Shown: in pieces, positions 44,786 to 53,180 of the stretch
Layout of the letters: each line of letters begins with the position of its first letter
How positions within the stretch are numbered: the stretch's first letter is position 1
Origin: Lysobacteraceae bacterium 2PB
Lineage (GTDB): Bacteria; Pseudomonadota; Gammaproteobacteria; Xanthomonadales; Xanthomonadaceae
DNA length: 64,000 nt
Assembly: GCA_005502915.1 (NCBI GenBank)
Contig: SCMT01000002.1
Location: 231,077 to 295,076 of the forward strand
Direction: 5' to 3'
Program-made: the position numbers and the translations under genes
The notes under the pieces: model-generated
Seen by the model: only the letters and a program-made list of their open reading frames with translations
The model's database searches: none
Told to the model about the DNA's origin: nothing

Positions 44786-45760
44786 ATGCTCTACCGTCGC
44801 CTTGGTTCCACCGGCCTGCAGGTCTCCGCCCTGTCCTTCGGCGCCTGGATCACCTTCGGACAGCAGATCGGGCGGGGCACCGCGCGCGACCTCATCGCCG
44901 CCGCCTGGGACCACGGCATCAACTTCTTCGACAACGCCGAGGGCTACGCCAACGGCGAGGCCGAACGCGTGATGGGCGACGTCATCGCCGACCTGCGCCT
45001 GCCGCGCGACGGCTATGCGGTGTCGAGCAAGGTGATGTTCGGTTCCGCGAAGGACCCGCGGCCGATGCAGAAGGGCCTGTCGCGCAAGCACGTGCGCGAC
45101 GCCTGCGACGCCGCGCTGAAGCGCCTGCGGGTGGACTATCTCGACCTGTACTTCTGCCATCGCCCCGACCCGGACACGCCGATCGAGGAGACGGTGTGGG
45201 CGATGGACACCCTGATCCGCCAGGGCAAGGTGCTGTACTGGGGCACCTCGGAATGGTCGGCGGCGCAGATCCGCGAGGCCACGAAGATCGCGAAACACCA
45301 TGGCCTGCATGCGCCCTCGATGGAACAGCCGCAGTACAACCTGCTGCATCGCGACCGCGTCGAACTCGAATACGCGCCGCTGTACGGCGAACTGGGGCTG
45401 GGCACCACGACCTGGTCGCCGCTGGCGTCCGGCCTGCTCACCGGCAAGTACAACGACGAGGTGCCCGGCGACGCGCGCCTGGGCCTTGAAGGGCAGGGCT
45501 GGCTGCAGCGGATGGTGCTGGACGCCGAGAACGGCCGCCGCCGCGAGCGTGCGCGGCGTTACGTCGCGCTCGCCGCCGAGGCCGGCCTGCCGCCGGCGCC
45601 GCTGGCGATCGCCTGGTGCCTGCGCAATCCGCACGTGTCGACGGTCATCCTGGGGGCCAGCCGCGTCGAACAGCTGCTGCAGAACCTCGACGCGCTGGAC
45701 CTGGCCGAGCGCGTGGACGACGCCCTGTGGCGGCGCATCGAGGCGGCAACGGCGGCCTGA
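44786..45760 (+). CDS. aldo/keto reductase, potassium-channel beta-subunit-like
   Basis: A 324-residue NADPH-dependent oxidoreductase. Signatures: MLYRRLGSTGLQVSALSFGAW, INFFDNAEGYANGEAERVMG (catalytic Asp/Tyr), SSKVMFGS, RLRVDYLDLYFCHRPD and GKVLYWGTSEWSAAQI, TWSPLASGLLTGKYND. These match the Kv-beta/YghZ branch. Substrate unknown. It is divergent from the Mn exporter and shares its upstream region. The ATG at 44786 fits the usual family start; longer frames run into the riboswitch. Confidence 0.93.
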   Translation: MLYRRLGSTGLQVSALSFGAWITFGQQIGRGTARDLIAAAWDHGINFFDNAEGYANGEAERVMGDVIADLRLPRDGYAVSSKVMFGSAKDPRPMQKGLSRKHVRDACDAALKRLRVDYLDLYFCHRPDPDTPIEETVWAMDTLIRQGKVLYWGTSEWSAAQIREATKIAKHHGLHAPSMEQPQYNLLHRDRVELEYAPLYGELGLGTTTWSPLASGLLTGKYNDEVPGDARLGLEGQGWLQRMVLDAENGRRRERARRYVALAAEAGLPPAPLAIAWCLRNPHVSTVILGASRVEQLLQNLDALDLAERVDDALWRRIEAATAA

Positions 45761-45793
45761 GCCGATGCGCTGCGCCCTGTCTTCACGGGCAGG

Positions 45794-45821
45794 TTGACTT
45801 GCAAATGATAATCGTTATCAT
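45794..45821 (+). promoter_or_regulatory. sigma-70 promoter of the haem uptake block
   Basis: TTGACT (45794-45799), a 16-base spacer and TATCAT (45816-45821) form a promoter whose spacer and -10 are covered by the Fur box. Transcription would start near 45828, 23 bases before hemP. Confidence 0.7.
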
Positions 45822-45823
45822 TT
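45803..45823. promoter_or_regulatory. Fur box
   Basis: AAATGATAA-TCG-TTATCATTT is a perfect 9-base inverted repeat that matches the Fur consensus (GATAATGATAATCATTATC). It covers the -10 region of the hemP promoter, so iron-loaded Fur would block RNA polymerase. Confidence 0.95.
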
Positions 45824-45850
45824 GACCATCTCGCCTGGGATGGTCATCGG

Positions 45851-46045
45851 ATGAACGCGCAACTGAACACCCTCGATTTTTCCGCCACGCCTGCATCGGC
45901 CCAGGAATCCTCCGCCTCGCCGGCGATGCCGGTGCTCGACAGCCGCCTGCTGCTCAACGGCGGCCGCGAGGTGCTGATCCGCCACGGCGACGAGTGCTAT
46001 CGCCTGCGCCACACCCGCAACGACAAGCTGATCCTCACCAAGTAA
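45851..46045 (+). CDS. hemP: hemin uptake protein HemP
   Basis: A 64-residue protein. After a variable Ala/Ser-rich N-terminus the conserved HemP domain occupies residues 30-64: LDSRLLLNGGREVLIRHGDECYRLRHTRNDKLILTK. HemP proteins are needed for haem uptake in several proteobacteria, perhaps as activators of the receptor gene. It is the first gene behind the Fur box, followed by the TonB receptor. Confidence 0.95.
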   Translation: MNAQLNTLDFSATPASAQESSASPAMPVLDSRLLLNGGREVLIRHGDECYRLRHTRNDKLILTK

Positions 46046-46157
46046 TCGCAGGGCGGCGCCATCGTCGTCCGCCCGTCTTCTCTCTCCTCCAGGCACGCGA
46101 GCTCCCCGGGTCCTCCCGACGCCAGCCGCCTTGTGTTTCCACGAACACGAGTCCGCC

Positions 46158-48440
46158 ATGCGTCCGATCCACACGTCTCCCCGCGCGCCAGCGCGCACGC
46201 CTTTGTCGCTGCTGCTGGCCGCGCTGCTGTCGGCGCCCCCGTTCGCGCATGCGGCCGACACGCCTGCCGGCGATGCCGAAGCCGCACCCGAAACCGCACC
46301 CGAAGCCGATGCGCGAACCCTCGACCGCGTGGTCGTGGTCGCCACGCGCAGCGAACGCGCGCTGCGCGACGTGCCGAACACGGTCGGCGTGATCGAGCGC
46401 AGCGACATGGATGCACACATGGTTCGCGACCTGCGCGACCTGTTCCGCCATGAGCCCGGCATCACCGTCGCCACGCGCTACGGCCGCTTCGGTGTCGGCG
46501 ACGTGCGCATCCGCGGGCTCGGCGGCAATCGCGTGTCGATCCTCGCCGATGGCGTGCCGGTCGGCGACAGCTTCTCCATCGGCAGCTTCTCCAGCGCGAA
46601 CCGCGACCTCGTCGATCCCGAGCTGCTGCAGCGCGTGGAAGTGCTGCGCGGCCCGGGCAGCGCCCTGTATGGCTCGGATGCGCTGGGTGGCGTGATCGCG
46701 TTCCGCACGAAGAACCCGGAGGACTATCTGCCCGATGGCGCGCGCAGCCGGGTCGGACTGCGCGTCGGTTACGACGGCGATGGCGACGCACGCCACGCCG
46801 CCGCGACCTGGGCCGGCAGCGGTGGACGCTGGTCGTGGCTGGTGAACGCCGGTCGCCGCGACGGCCGCGAAACCGACGGTGGCGGCGACCGCGACATCGA
46901 CGGTGCGCTGCGCACCGCGCCCGATCCGCAGTCGCTGCGCGGCGGCAGTGCGCTGGCCAAGCTCGTGTTCGCGCCGACCCAGACCCAGCGCCTGCGCCTG
47001 ACGGTGGAAGGCAACCGCGACCGCGTCGACACCGATGCGCGCAGCGCGCTCGGCTTCTCGGCCGCGACCCGCGCGACGGTCACCACGATGCGCGGCGACG
47101 ACCAGCGCGAGCGCGGCAAGCTGGCGCTCGCGCACGAGATCAACGCGATCGACGGCCGCTTCGCCGACGGCGCACGCTGGACGCTACATCGCCAGGACAG
47201 CAGGACCACGCAGGACACCCGCGAAGACCGCGTCACCGCCACCGGCATCCGCCAGCGGCGCGAACGGCGCTTCGCATTCGAGCAACGGGTCGATGGCGCC
47301 GAAGTCGAATTCGACAAGCGCCTGTCGTTCGGCGGCGCGGACCATGCCCTCGTCTATGGTCTCTCGTGGACGCGCACCACCACCGAGCAGATCCGCGACG
47401 GCCGCGCGATCGATCTCGCCAGTGGCGTGTCGACACCGGTGATCGCGCCGGACGTGTTCCCGGTGCGCGACTTCCCGAACAGCCGCACACGCACCGCTGC
47501 GTTGTTCCTGCAGGACGAGATCGTCTTCGCCGATGGCGGTGTCACGCTCACCCCGGCGCTGCGCATCGATCACTACCGGCTCGACCCGCGCAACGATGCG
47601 ATCTTCGCTGCCGACAACCCGGGCGTGACGCCGCGCGCGATCGAGCGGACCAGCGTGGCGCCGAAGCTCGGCGCGGTGTGGCGCTTCGCGCCGGCGTGGT
47701 CGCTGTTCGGCGGCTATGCGCGCGGTTTCCGCGCGCCGCCGTACAACGACGTGAACATCGGGTTCACCAACCTGGCCTTCGGCTACACCGCCATCGCCAA
47801 TCCCGACCTGAAGCCGGAAACCAGCCACGGCTTCGAAGCCGGCCTGCGCTACACCGGCGATGCCGCCTGGTTCGGCCTCGCCGCCTACGAGAACCGCTAT
47901 CGCGATTTCATCGAGTCGCTGCGTGCGATCGGCCGCAACGAGGCGGGCCTGACGGTGTTCCAGTCGCAGAACGTGGCCTCGGCGCGCATTCGCGGCCTCG
48001 AACTGAAGGCCGGCGCCGATCTCGGCGGCTTCAGCGAAGGGCTCGATGGCTGGTCGCTGCGCGGTGCGGCCGCCTATGCGCACGGCCAGGACCGCACTGC
48101 CGACCGGCCGCTGGACGGCATCGATCCGCTGCGCGGCACGCTGGGCCTGTCCTACGACGCCGAGCGCTGGGGCATGGAGCTGGCAGGCACGTTCGCCGCG
48201 CGGCAGACGCGTGCCTCGAATCCGGACCTGTACCGACCGGCAGGCTATGGCGCATTCGATCTGTATGCGCACTGGACGCCGCTGGACGGCATCCGCGTGA
48301 ACCTCGCCGTGTTCAATCTCGGCGATCGCCGCTACACCGACTGGGCCGACGCCGCAGGCGTGGCCGCCGACAGCCTCGTGCTGGACCGCTACGCGCGCGC
48401 CGGTCGGTCGCTGGCGGTGAGCCTGTCCGCCGACTGGTGA
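46158..48440 (+). CDS. TonB-dependent haem/haemoglobin receptor
   Basis: A 760-residue outer-membrane receptor. Signal peptide ends after AHA (about residue 32). The plug domain (about 60-180) has RSERALRDVPNTVGVIERSDM and VRIRGLGGNRVSILADGVPVGD, then LQRVEVLRGPGSALYGSDALGGVI. The barrel carries the haem-receptor motif FRAPPYNDVNIGFTN and NPDLKPETSHGFEAGL. It matches the haemoglobin/transferrin/lactoferrin receptor family. Iron-regulated through the upstream Fur box. A start at 46131 gives nine extra residues. Confidence 0.95.
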   Translation: MRPIHTSPRAPARTPLSLLLAALLSAPPFAHAADTPAGDAEAAPETAPEADARTLDRVVVVATRSERALRDVPNTVGVIERSDMDAHMVRDLRDLFRHEPGITVATRYGRFGVGDVRIRGLGGNRVSILADGVPVGDSFSIGSFSSANRDLVDPELLQRVEVLRGPGSALYGSDALGGVIAFRTKNPEDYLPDGARSRVGLRVGYDGDGDARHAAATWAGSGGRWSWLVNAGRRDGRETDGGGDRDIDGALRTAPDPQSLRGGSALAKLVFAPTQTQRLRLTVEGNRDRVDTDARSALGFSAATRATVTTMRGDDQRERGKLALAHEINAIDGRFADGARWTLHRQDSRTTQDTREDRVTATGIRQRRERRFAFEQRVDGAEVEFDKRLSFGGADHALVYGLSWTRTTTEQIRDGRAIDLASGVSTPVIAPDVFPVRDFPNSRTRTAALFLQDEIVFADGGVTLTPALRIDHYRLDPRNDAIFAADNPGVTPRAIERTSVAPKLGAVWRFAPAWSLFGGYARGFRAPPYNDVNIGFTNLAFGYTAIANPDLKPETSHGFEAGLRYTGDAAWFGLAAYENRYRDFIESLRAIGRNEAGLTVFQSQNVASARIRGLELKAGADLGGFSEGLDGWSLRGAAAYAHGQDRTADRPLDGIDPLRGTLGLSYDAERWGMELAGTFAARQTRASNPDLYRPAGYGAFDLYAHWTPLDGIRVNLAVFNLGDRRYTDWADAAGVAADSLVLDRYARAGRSLAVSLSADW

Positions 48441-49051
48441 CCGCCATGTGCGCATCTTCGCTTCCGCCGCCCACCGCAGCGCATGCACTGCCCACGCCCG
48501 AGGCGCTGGCCGCGCTGGGCACGGTGCTCTGCGTGTATCGCAGCCGCTGCGGCGATGGCCTGGGCGGCGAGCTCGGCGGCTGGCAGCAGGCAGTGCGCGC
48601 CGAAGCCTGGTGCGGCATCGACAGCGACGGCTGGCAGGAATGCCTGCAGTTCCGCGATCGATCCGGCGACTGCTGCTGGCGGCTGTACCTGCTGCCGGAC
48701 AGCGATTTCCTCGCCTGGGAGCGCCTGCAGCAGGCATTGCCGCGCGTCGAGGCGCCCCATGCGGCCTGCCGCGATTGCGGACTCGGCCGCGACGACGGTG
48801 TCGCCGGCCGGCTGTGGCGACGCCTGTCGCTGCACCTCGGCGGCGAACGCTGGCAGCTGAGCGCGTTGCGCCTGCATGCGTTGTCGCCGCTGCAGGGTGC
48901 GCCGGCTACCGCGCTCGCCGCGAGCCTGGCGCCGCTCTCGCCGCTCGGCGCCGACATGCTGCAGCGCGTCGCGCGCCTGGAGGACATCGACCTCGGCGCA
49001 CCCGTCGACGCCATCGGCGCGACGCCCTGGCGCGTCGCGCATGCGCACTGA
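48437..49051 (+). CDS. haem-locus protein of unknown function
   Basis: A protein of 204 residues if started at the GTG overlapping the receptor stop (GTGA), or 201 from the ATG at 48446. It is rich in Cys and Trp (YRSRCGDGLGG, WCGIDSDGWQECLQFRDRSGDCCWRLYLLPD, AACRDCGLGRDD). No signal peptide. I do not recognise the family for certain; Xanthomonas genomes carry a protein of this kind between the haem receptor and the DUF6607 gene. A role in haem handling is inferred from place and Cys content. Confidence 0.6.
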   Translation: MTAMCASSLPPPTAAHALPTPEALAALGTVLCVYRSRCGDGLGGELGGWQQAVRAEAWCGIDSDGWQECLQFRDRSGDCCWRLYLLPDSDFLAWERLQQALPRVEAPHAACRDCGLGRDDGVAGRLWRRLSLHLGGERWQLSALRLHALSPLQGAPATALAASLAPLSPLGADMLQRVARLEDIDLGAPVDAIGATPWRVAHAH

Positions 49052-49097
49052 CCTTGCCTGCATCGACCCCTTGCCTCATCCCTCAGGAGAGTCCCCC

Positions 49098-50060
49098 ATG
49101 TTCCGTTCCCGCAGCATTGCCCTGGCGGGCGGCATCGTCGCCCTGCTGTCCGTCGCCGCCCTTCCCGCACAGGCCGCGGCGCCTCCTGGCGCCGATCGCG
49201 CCGCGATCCTGGCGATGGCCGGCGAATACGCCGTCACCTTCGATTTCACGGAGACCGTCGTGCTCAAGCCCGGCTACGTGCGCAAGCCGGGCAAGCGCAC
49301 CGGCGCCAACGAAGTGGTGATCGTCGTCGAGGACACGCCCGCGCGGATCGTGCTGCAGCACCTGCTGGTGGTCGGCGATGGCCACGTGGTCAAGCACTGG
49401 CGCCAGGACTGGACCTGGGAAGCGCCGACGCGCTTCGAGTTCAGCGCCGACCAGGCCTGGACGGTCCGTGCGCTGTCGCCGGCGCAGACGCAGGGGGCAT
49501 GGACGCAGTGCGTGTACGAGGTCAGCGATGCCCCGCGCTACTGCGGCACCGCGCGCTGGGTGCACGACGGCGTGGCCTCGACCTGGGAATCGGATCGCGG
49601 CTGGCGTCCGCTGCCGCGCCGCGAGTACACCACGCGCAGCGATTACAACGCGCTGGGCATGGTCAATCGCCACACCGTCACCGCCGAGGGCTGGACCCAC
49701 GAGCAGGACAACGTGAAGACCGTGCGCGATGCGTCCGGCAAGCCGGTCGGCGCGATCGTGCGCGAGTTCGGCTTCAACGACTACCGGCGTGCGCGCGGCG
49801 TCGATTTCTCCCCGGCCTATCGCTACTGGCGCGACACCGCCGGCTTCTGGGCGGCGGTGCGCACCCGCTGGGAGCGGCTGTGGGCCAGCGGCGGCGTGCG
49901 CCTGAAGACGAAGGTCGACGGCATGTCGATCATCGAACCACTGTTCGCGCAGGCGGGCAGGCAGACGCCGGACGCTGCCGTGCCCGAGGCGGAGATCGAC
50001 GCAGTGTTCGCGCAGTGGGTGGCGCCGCTGCCTGTCGATGGCAGCGTGTCGCAACGCTGA
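49098..50060 (+). CDS. DUF6607 family secreted protein
   Basis: A 320-residue protein with signal peptide (cleaved near AQA, residue 26). The body shows the DUF6607 pattern: FDFTETVVLKPGYVRKPGKRT, VVGDGHVVKHWRQDWTWE, VYEVSDAPRYCGTARWVH, REYTTRSDYNALGMVNRHTVT. These proteins are found at the end of haem uptake loci in Xanthomonadaceae and other groups; activity unknown. The ribosome site CAGGAGAG precedes the ATG. Confidence 0.85.
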   Translation: MFRSRSIALAGGIVALLSVAALPAQAAAPPGADRAAILAMAGEYAVTFDFTETVVLKPGYVRKPGKRTGANEVVIVVEDTPARIVLQHLLVVGDGHVVKHWRQDWTWEAPTRFEFSADQAWTVRALSPAQTQGAWTQCVYEVSDAPRYCGTARWVHDGVASTWESDRGWRPLPRREYTTRSDYNALGMVNRHTVTAEGWTHEQDNVKTVRDASGKPVGAIVREFGFNDYRRARGVDFSPAYRYWRDTAGFWAAVRTRWERLWASGGVRLKTKVDGMSIIEPLFAQAGRQTPDAAVPEAEIDAVFAQWVAPLPVDGSVSQR

Positions 50061-50094
50061 GGCATCCGTGGCCGCGAAGGCGTCGCGCTGTCCT

Positions 50095-50122
50095 GACCTT
50101 CCCCCGCATGCGGGGGAAGGTC
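50095..50122. repeat. 28-base perfect palindrome, likely bidirectional terminator or REP
   Basis: GACCTTCCCCC-GCATGC-GGGGGAAGGTC is self-complementary over all 28 bases. It is followed by GGGATGGGGGCGGC, as in the repeat at 38011. Lying between convergent genes it could end both transcripts; a T-run is missing on either side. Confidence 0.75.
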
Positions 50123-50152
50123 GGGATGGGGGCGGCTTTCCGCCCGCGAACC

Positions 50153-51460
50153 TCACTCGGCCTTGTCGTCCGCCTTGTCGCCATCCTCGAACGTCGTGAC
50201 CTTGCCGTCCTTGTCGACCATCATCACGCGGCGCTGCACGCGCGCGCCGGGCATCGCGCCAATCGCGTCGATGTCGAGATCGATCGCACCGATGTCGACG
50301 CCACTGAACGCCGGCAGGCGGCCCTGCTCCGGCACCTTGATCCTGGCGCTGCCCGGCGCGCGGTCGCGCAGGTAGTCGACGGGGACCGTGCTGTCCGCCG
50401 GCTTGCCGCGCAGCGCGTCCATCACCTCGCGCGGCGTCGCCACCGCCTTGCCGTCGACGCGCAGGATCACGTCGCCCGGCTGCAGCGTGTCCAGCACCGG
50501 CCCTGCGCTGAGCACCAGCACGCCCTTGTCGGTGCCGAAGTAGCGGCCCAGCTGCGCGTCGACCGAGGCCAGGTTCAGGCCGCTCCAGCGGAAGGCTTCG
50601 GCGAGCAGGTTGTGGCCTTTGCACGCTTCGCCCGCCTTGCACGGGCCGCCGACCGTGATCCGGCGGATTCCGTGCGTGCCGCCGTCGGGGCCGAGGCGCG
50701 TGGCGCAGTCGCCCTTGCCGTCCTTGCATTCGATGCGGATGACGCGGCGTTCGATGTTCGGCCCCGCTTCGTCGCCGTGGGCGAAGGCGAGCACCTGCGA
50801 TGTGCCGGCCTTGCCCGGTCGTCCGGCAAGGCCCGGGAGTTCGATCGTCTCGCCGTCGATTTCGAGCTTGCCGTCGCCGATGCGGCGGATCACCACGCGC
50901 TCGCCCGGGCCCTTGCCGTCGCTGGAGAACACCATCATCCGCGCATCGCGTTTCGGGGTGACGCTCACCTCCTGCTCCCGGCCGTCGCGTGCGAACGCCA
51001 GCTTGACCGGGGTCTTCTCGTCGAGGTCCTGCAGCAGCGCGCGCGCGGCATCGACGCGCGCCTCCGCGCTGTCGCCGGCGATGGCCTTGCCGTCGACGCG
51101 CAGCAGGCGGTCGCCGCTGCGCAGGCCGGCACTCGCGGCGGCACCACCGGGCGTGACGCCGCTGATGCGCACGCCGCCCTGCGGCTCGGGTGCGAGCAGG
51201 ACGCCGACGACCGGGCGGCTGGGCGCGAAGGTTTCCATGTCGAAGCCCGCGCCGCCGAAGCTGCCGTAGCGGCTGGACAGCTCGGCGAGTCGTTTCGCGG
51301 CGCGCTGCAGGTCCTCGCGCGCGGCGTCGAGTTCCCTGCGCTGTTCCGGCGTAGGGGCGACCGGTTTCGCGCCGGTCGTCGGTTGCGCCGATGCCGCGAG
51401 CGCGGGCGCCAGCGTGCAGGCGAGGGCGAGGGTGGTGAGCGATGTGCGGAGCGTGGGCAT
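50153..51460 (-). CDS. periplasmic PDZ-domain protein
   Basis: A 435-residue protein with signal peptide (residues 1-23). A coiled region (RRELDAAREDLQRAAKRLAEL) is followed by a PDZ domain (about 85-165: VVGVLLAPEPQGGVRISGVTP, SAGLRSGDRLLRVDGKAI) and a second PDZ near 330-390 (GVLVLSAGPVLDTLQPGDVILRVDGKAV). No protease domain is present. It stands third in an operon after sigma and anti-sigma-like genes, so it may take part in sensing envelope stress (inference). Confidence 0.83.
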   Translation of the reverse strand: MPTLRTSLTTLALACTLAPALAASAQPTTGAKPVAPTPEQRRELDAAREDLQRAAKRLAELSSRYGSFGGAGFDMETFAPSRPVVGVLLAPEPQGGVRISGVTPGGAAASAGLRSGDRLLRVDGKAIAGDSAEARVDAARALLQDLDEKTPVKLAFARDGREQEVSVTPKRDARMMVFSSDGKGPGERVVIRRIGDGKLEIDGETIELPGLAGRPGKAGTSQVLAFAHGDEAGPNIERRVIRIECKDGKGDCATRLGPDGGTHGIRRITVGGPCKAGEACKGHNLLAEAFRWSGLNLASVDAQLGRYFGTDKGVLVLSAGPVLDTLQPGDVILRVDGKAVATPREVMDALRGKPADSTVPVDYLRDRAPGSARIKVPEQGRLPAFSGVDIGAIDLDIDAIGAMPGARVQRRVMMVDKDGKVTTFEDGDKADDKAE

Positions 51461-51547
51461 GCGAACCTCGGTGCAGATGCAGGGAGTGGTGTGAGGCGTT
51501 GTGGCATCGATCGACCTTGTCGATCGGGATGGGGTCTTCGTCGGATC

Positions 51548-52414
51548 TCAATCCACGCGCACCAGCGCGCCGTCGAGCGCATCGCCTTCTGCGGCGAGCA
51601 GTCGCAGCTGGCTTTCGAGCTCGGCGGACGTACGCAGCAGGTCGACGCGCTCGCGCCACAGCGCGAGGCGCTGGTCGGCATCGAGGCCGGGTTGGGCGAG
51701 GCGGGCATCGACGGCGGCCAGTTCGCCATCCAGCGCACCGGCGAGGGATGCTGCGGGGCCGCTGCCGACGCGTGGATCGCGGGTTGCGGCGATCACCCGT
51801 TCCAGGCGTGCGGATTCCTTGTAGTAGGGCTCGAACGCCGCCTGCATCGATGCGCCGTCTTCATGATCGGATGCCATCCGCGCACGCGGCCAGGGCTTCG
51901 GCTGTACTGCCGTGGCCCGCGCATCGATAGCGACAGCGGCAACGTCAACCGCTGAGGGTGCGGGTGCGATGCGAGGCGCTTTCGGCGGTACTGCCGATCG
52001 AGACGTCGATGCCGACGCGGCCGTGCGAAGCGGCGTGCGTGCGGGTGCGTCGTCGACCGGCGCAACGGCGACGCGCTGCGGAGCGCCGGACGCCGGCGCG
52101 GCAGGTTCGACCGCAAGTGCGGGTTCGACCGCAGGTGCGGCGGCGAAGGGCGAGCGGGATGGTGCAGGGTCGGTCGTCGGCCGCAGCCAGAACAGAGCGG
52201 GCAGCGCGACGGCCGCGAGCACGGCGGCCCAGGCGGCGCGTCTCGGCCACGTCGTCGTGTCGACAGGATTGATGGACGCGCCGTCGTCGCCGCAGCCTGC
52301 GTCGAGCGCGGCTTCGATCGCGGGCCAGCGCGATGCCGGCGGTGCCTCCGGCGGCAGCGCTGCGAAGGCGTCGCCCCAGCCGGGTGGCGAGGTGTCTCGG
52401 GATGCGTCAGCCAT
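51548..52414 (-). CDS. membrane protein, probable anti-sigma factor
   Basis: A 288-residue protein with one membrane segment (AAWAAVLAAVALPALFWL, about residues 58-76). The N-terminal 55 residues would be cytosolic (PPGWGDAFAALPPEAPPASRW), the C-terminal part periplasmic and Ala/Pro-rich with helices (LAGALDGELAAVDARLAQPG, LWRERVDLLRTSAELESQL). Its start overlaps the stop of the sigma factor gene (ATGGCTGA). Anti-sigma function is inferred from this pairing; the zinc-binding ZAS motif is absent. Confidence 0.6.
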   Translation of the reverse strand: MADASRDTSPPGWGDAFAALPPEAPPASRWPAIEAALDAGCGDDGASINPVDTTTWPRRAAWAAVLAAVALPALFWLRPTTDPAPSRSPFAAAPAVEPALAVEPAAPASGAPQRVAVAPVDDAPARTPLRTAASASTSRSAVPPKAPRIAPAPSAVDVAAVAIDARATAVQPKPWPRARMASDHEDGASMQAAFEPYYKESARLERVIAATRDPRVGSGPAASLAGALDGELAAVDARLAQPGLDADQRLALWRERVDLLRTSAELESQLRLLAAEGDALDGALVRVD

Positions 52415-53069
52415 GGGCGGCCTCGCGGGTGGTGGCCGGCGGCGCGCAGCCGCCGGCGGGTTCGAGCAGTTCGCGCAGGCGCTTGGTGCCGCGCGACAGT
52501 TGCGATTTCGAGAAGCTCGGCGTGCGCGCCATCAGCGATGCGATCTCCTCGTGCGTGTAGCCTTCGGCGTGGTAGAGCCAGAGCACGCTGCGGGTGATCG
52601 CCGGCAGCCGGTCCAGCGCGCGCTGCAGGGTCGCGGCATCGGCGGCGGCCGGCGGCGGCGGGGTGTGGTCGTCGATCAACTCTGTCGCGGCATCGCCGAT
52701 GGCGCCGTGGCCATCGGGCAGCGGCAGGACCTCGTCGTGGCGTTTGTTGCGGCGCAGCGACATCAGCGCCTCGTTCACCGCGATCTGCCGCAGCCAGCCC
52801 CAGAACGGACTGGCCTCGGCGCCCTCCTGGCGCGCGCCGCCCGTGCCGCGAAAATCGCCGATGCGATGGAACACCTTGAGCATGGTGTCCTGCAGCACGT
52901 CGGCGGCCTGTTCGCGCTCGCCGCAGACGCGCAGCGCCAGGGTGAAGACCGGGCGCTCGAACCAGCGGTACACCTGCTCGAACGCCGCGCGCTCGCCGCC
53001 GCGCAGCCGGGCGAGCAGGCTGTCGGGCACGTCGATGGCGAAGCTGGAGCGGGCGGCGGAAGGGCTCAT
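52407..53069 (-). CDS. ECF RNA polymerase sigma factor
   Basis: A 220-residue sigma-70 family protein. Region 2 is at about residues 25-105 (LRGGERAAFEQVYRWFERPVF, ADVLQDTMLKVFHRIGDF, GWLRQIAVNEALMSLRR), region 4 at about 145-200 (LDRLPAITRSVLWLYHAEGYTHEEIASLM, then SFSKSQLSRGTKRLREL). A charged, Pro-rich linker joins them. It overlaps the anti-sigma-like gene by eight bases. It would direct the polymerase to an unknown set of stress promoters. Start at 53069. Confidence 0.9.
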   Translation of the reverse strand: MSPSAARSSFAIDVPDSLLARLRGGERAAFEQVYRWFERPVFTLALRVCGEREQAADVLQDTMLKVFHRIGDFRGTGGARQEGAEASPFWGWLRQIAVNEALMSLRRNKRHDEVLPLPDGHGAIGDAATELIDDHTPPPPAAADAATLQRALDRLPAITRSVLWLYHAEGYTHEEIASLMARTPSFSKSQLSRGTKRLRELLEPAGGCAPPATTREAAHG

Positions 53070-53180
53070 CTCATGGTCTGGATGCGCCGGGGCGGAAAAG
53101 GGTCGCAGGCGGTCGGGGGCGCCGTGGTCCCGCCACGGTCCGGGCCTATACTGACCCCATTCCAGCAGGGAGGGTTCCAG

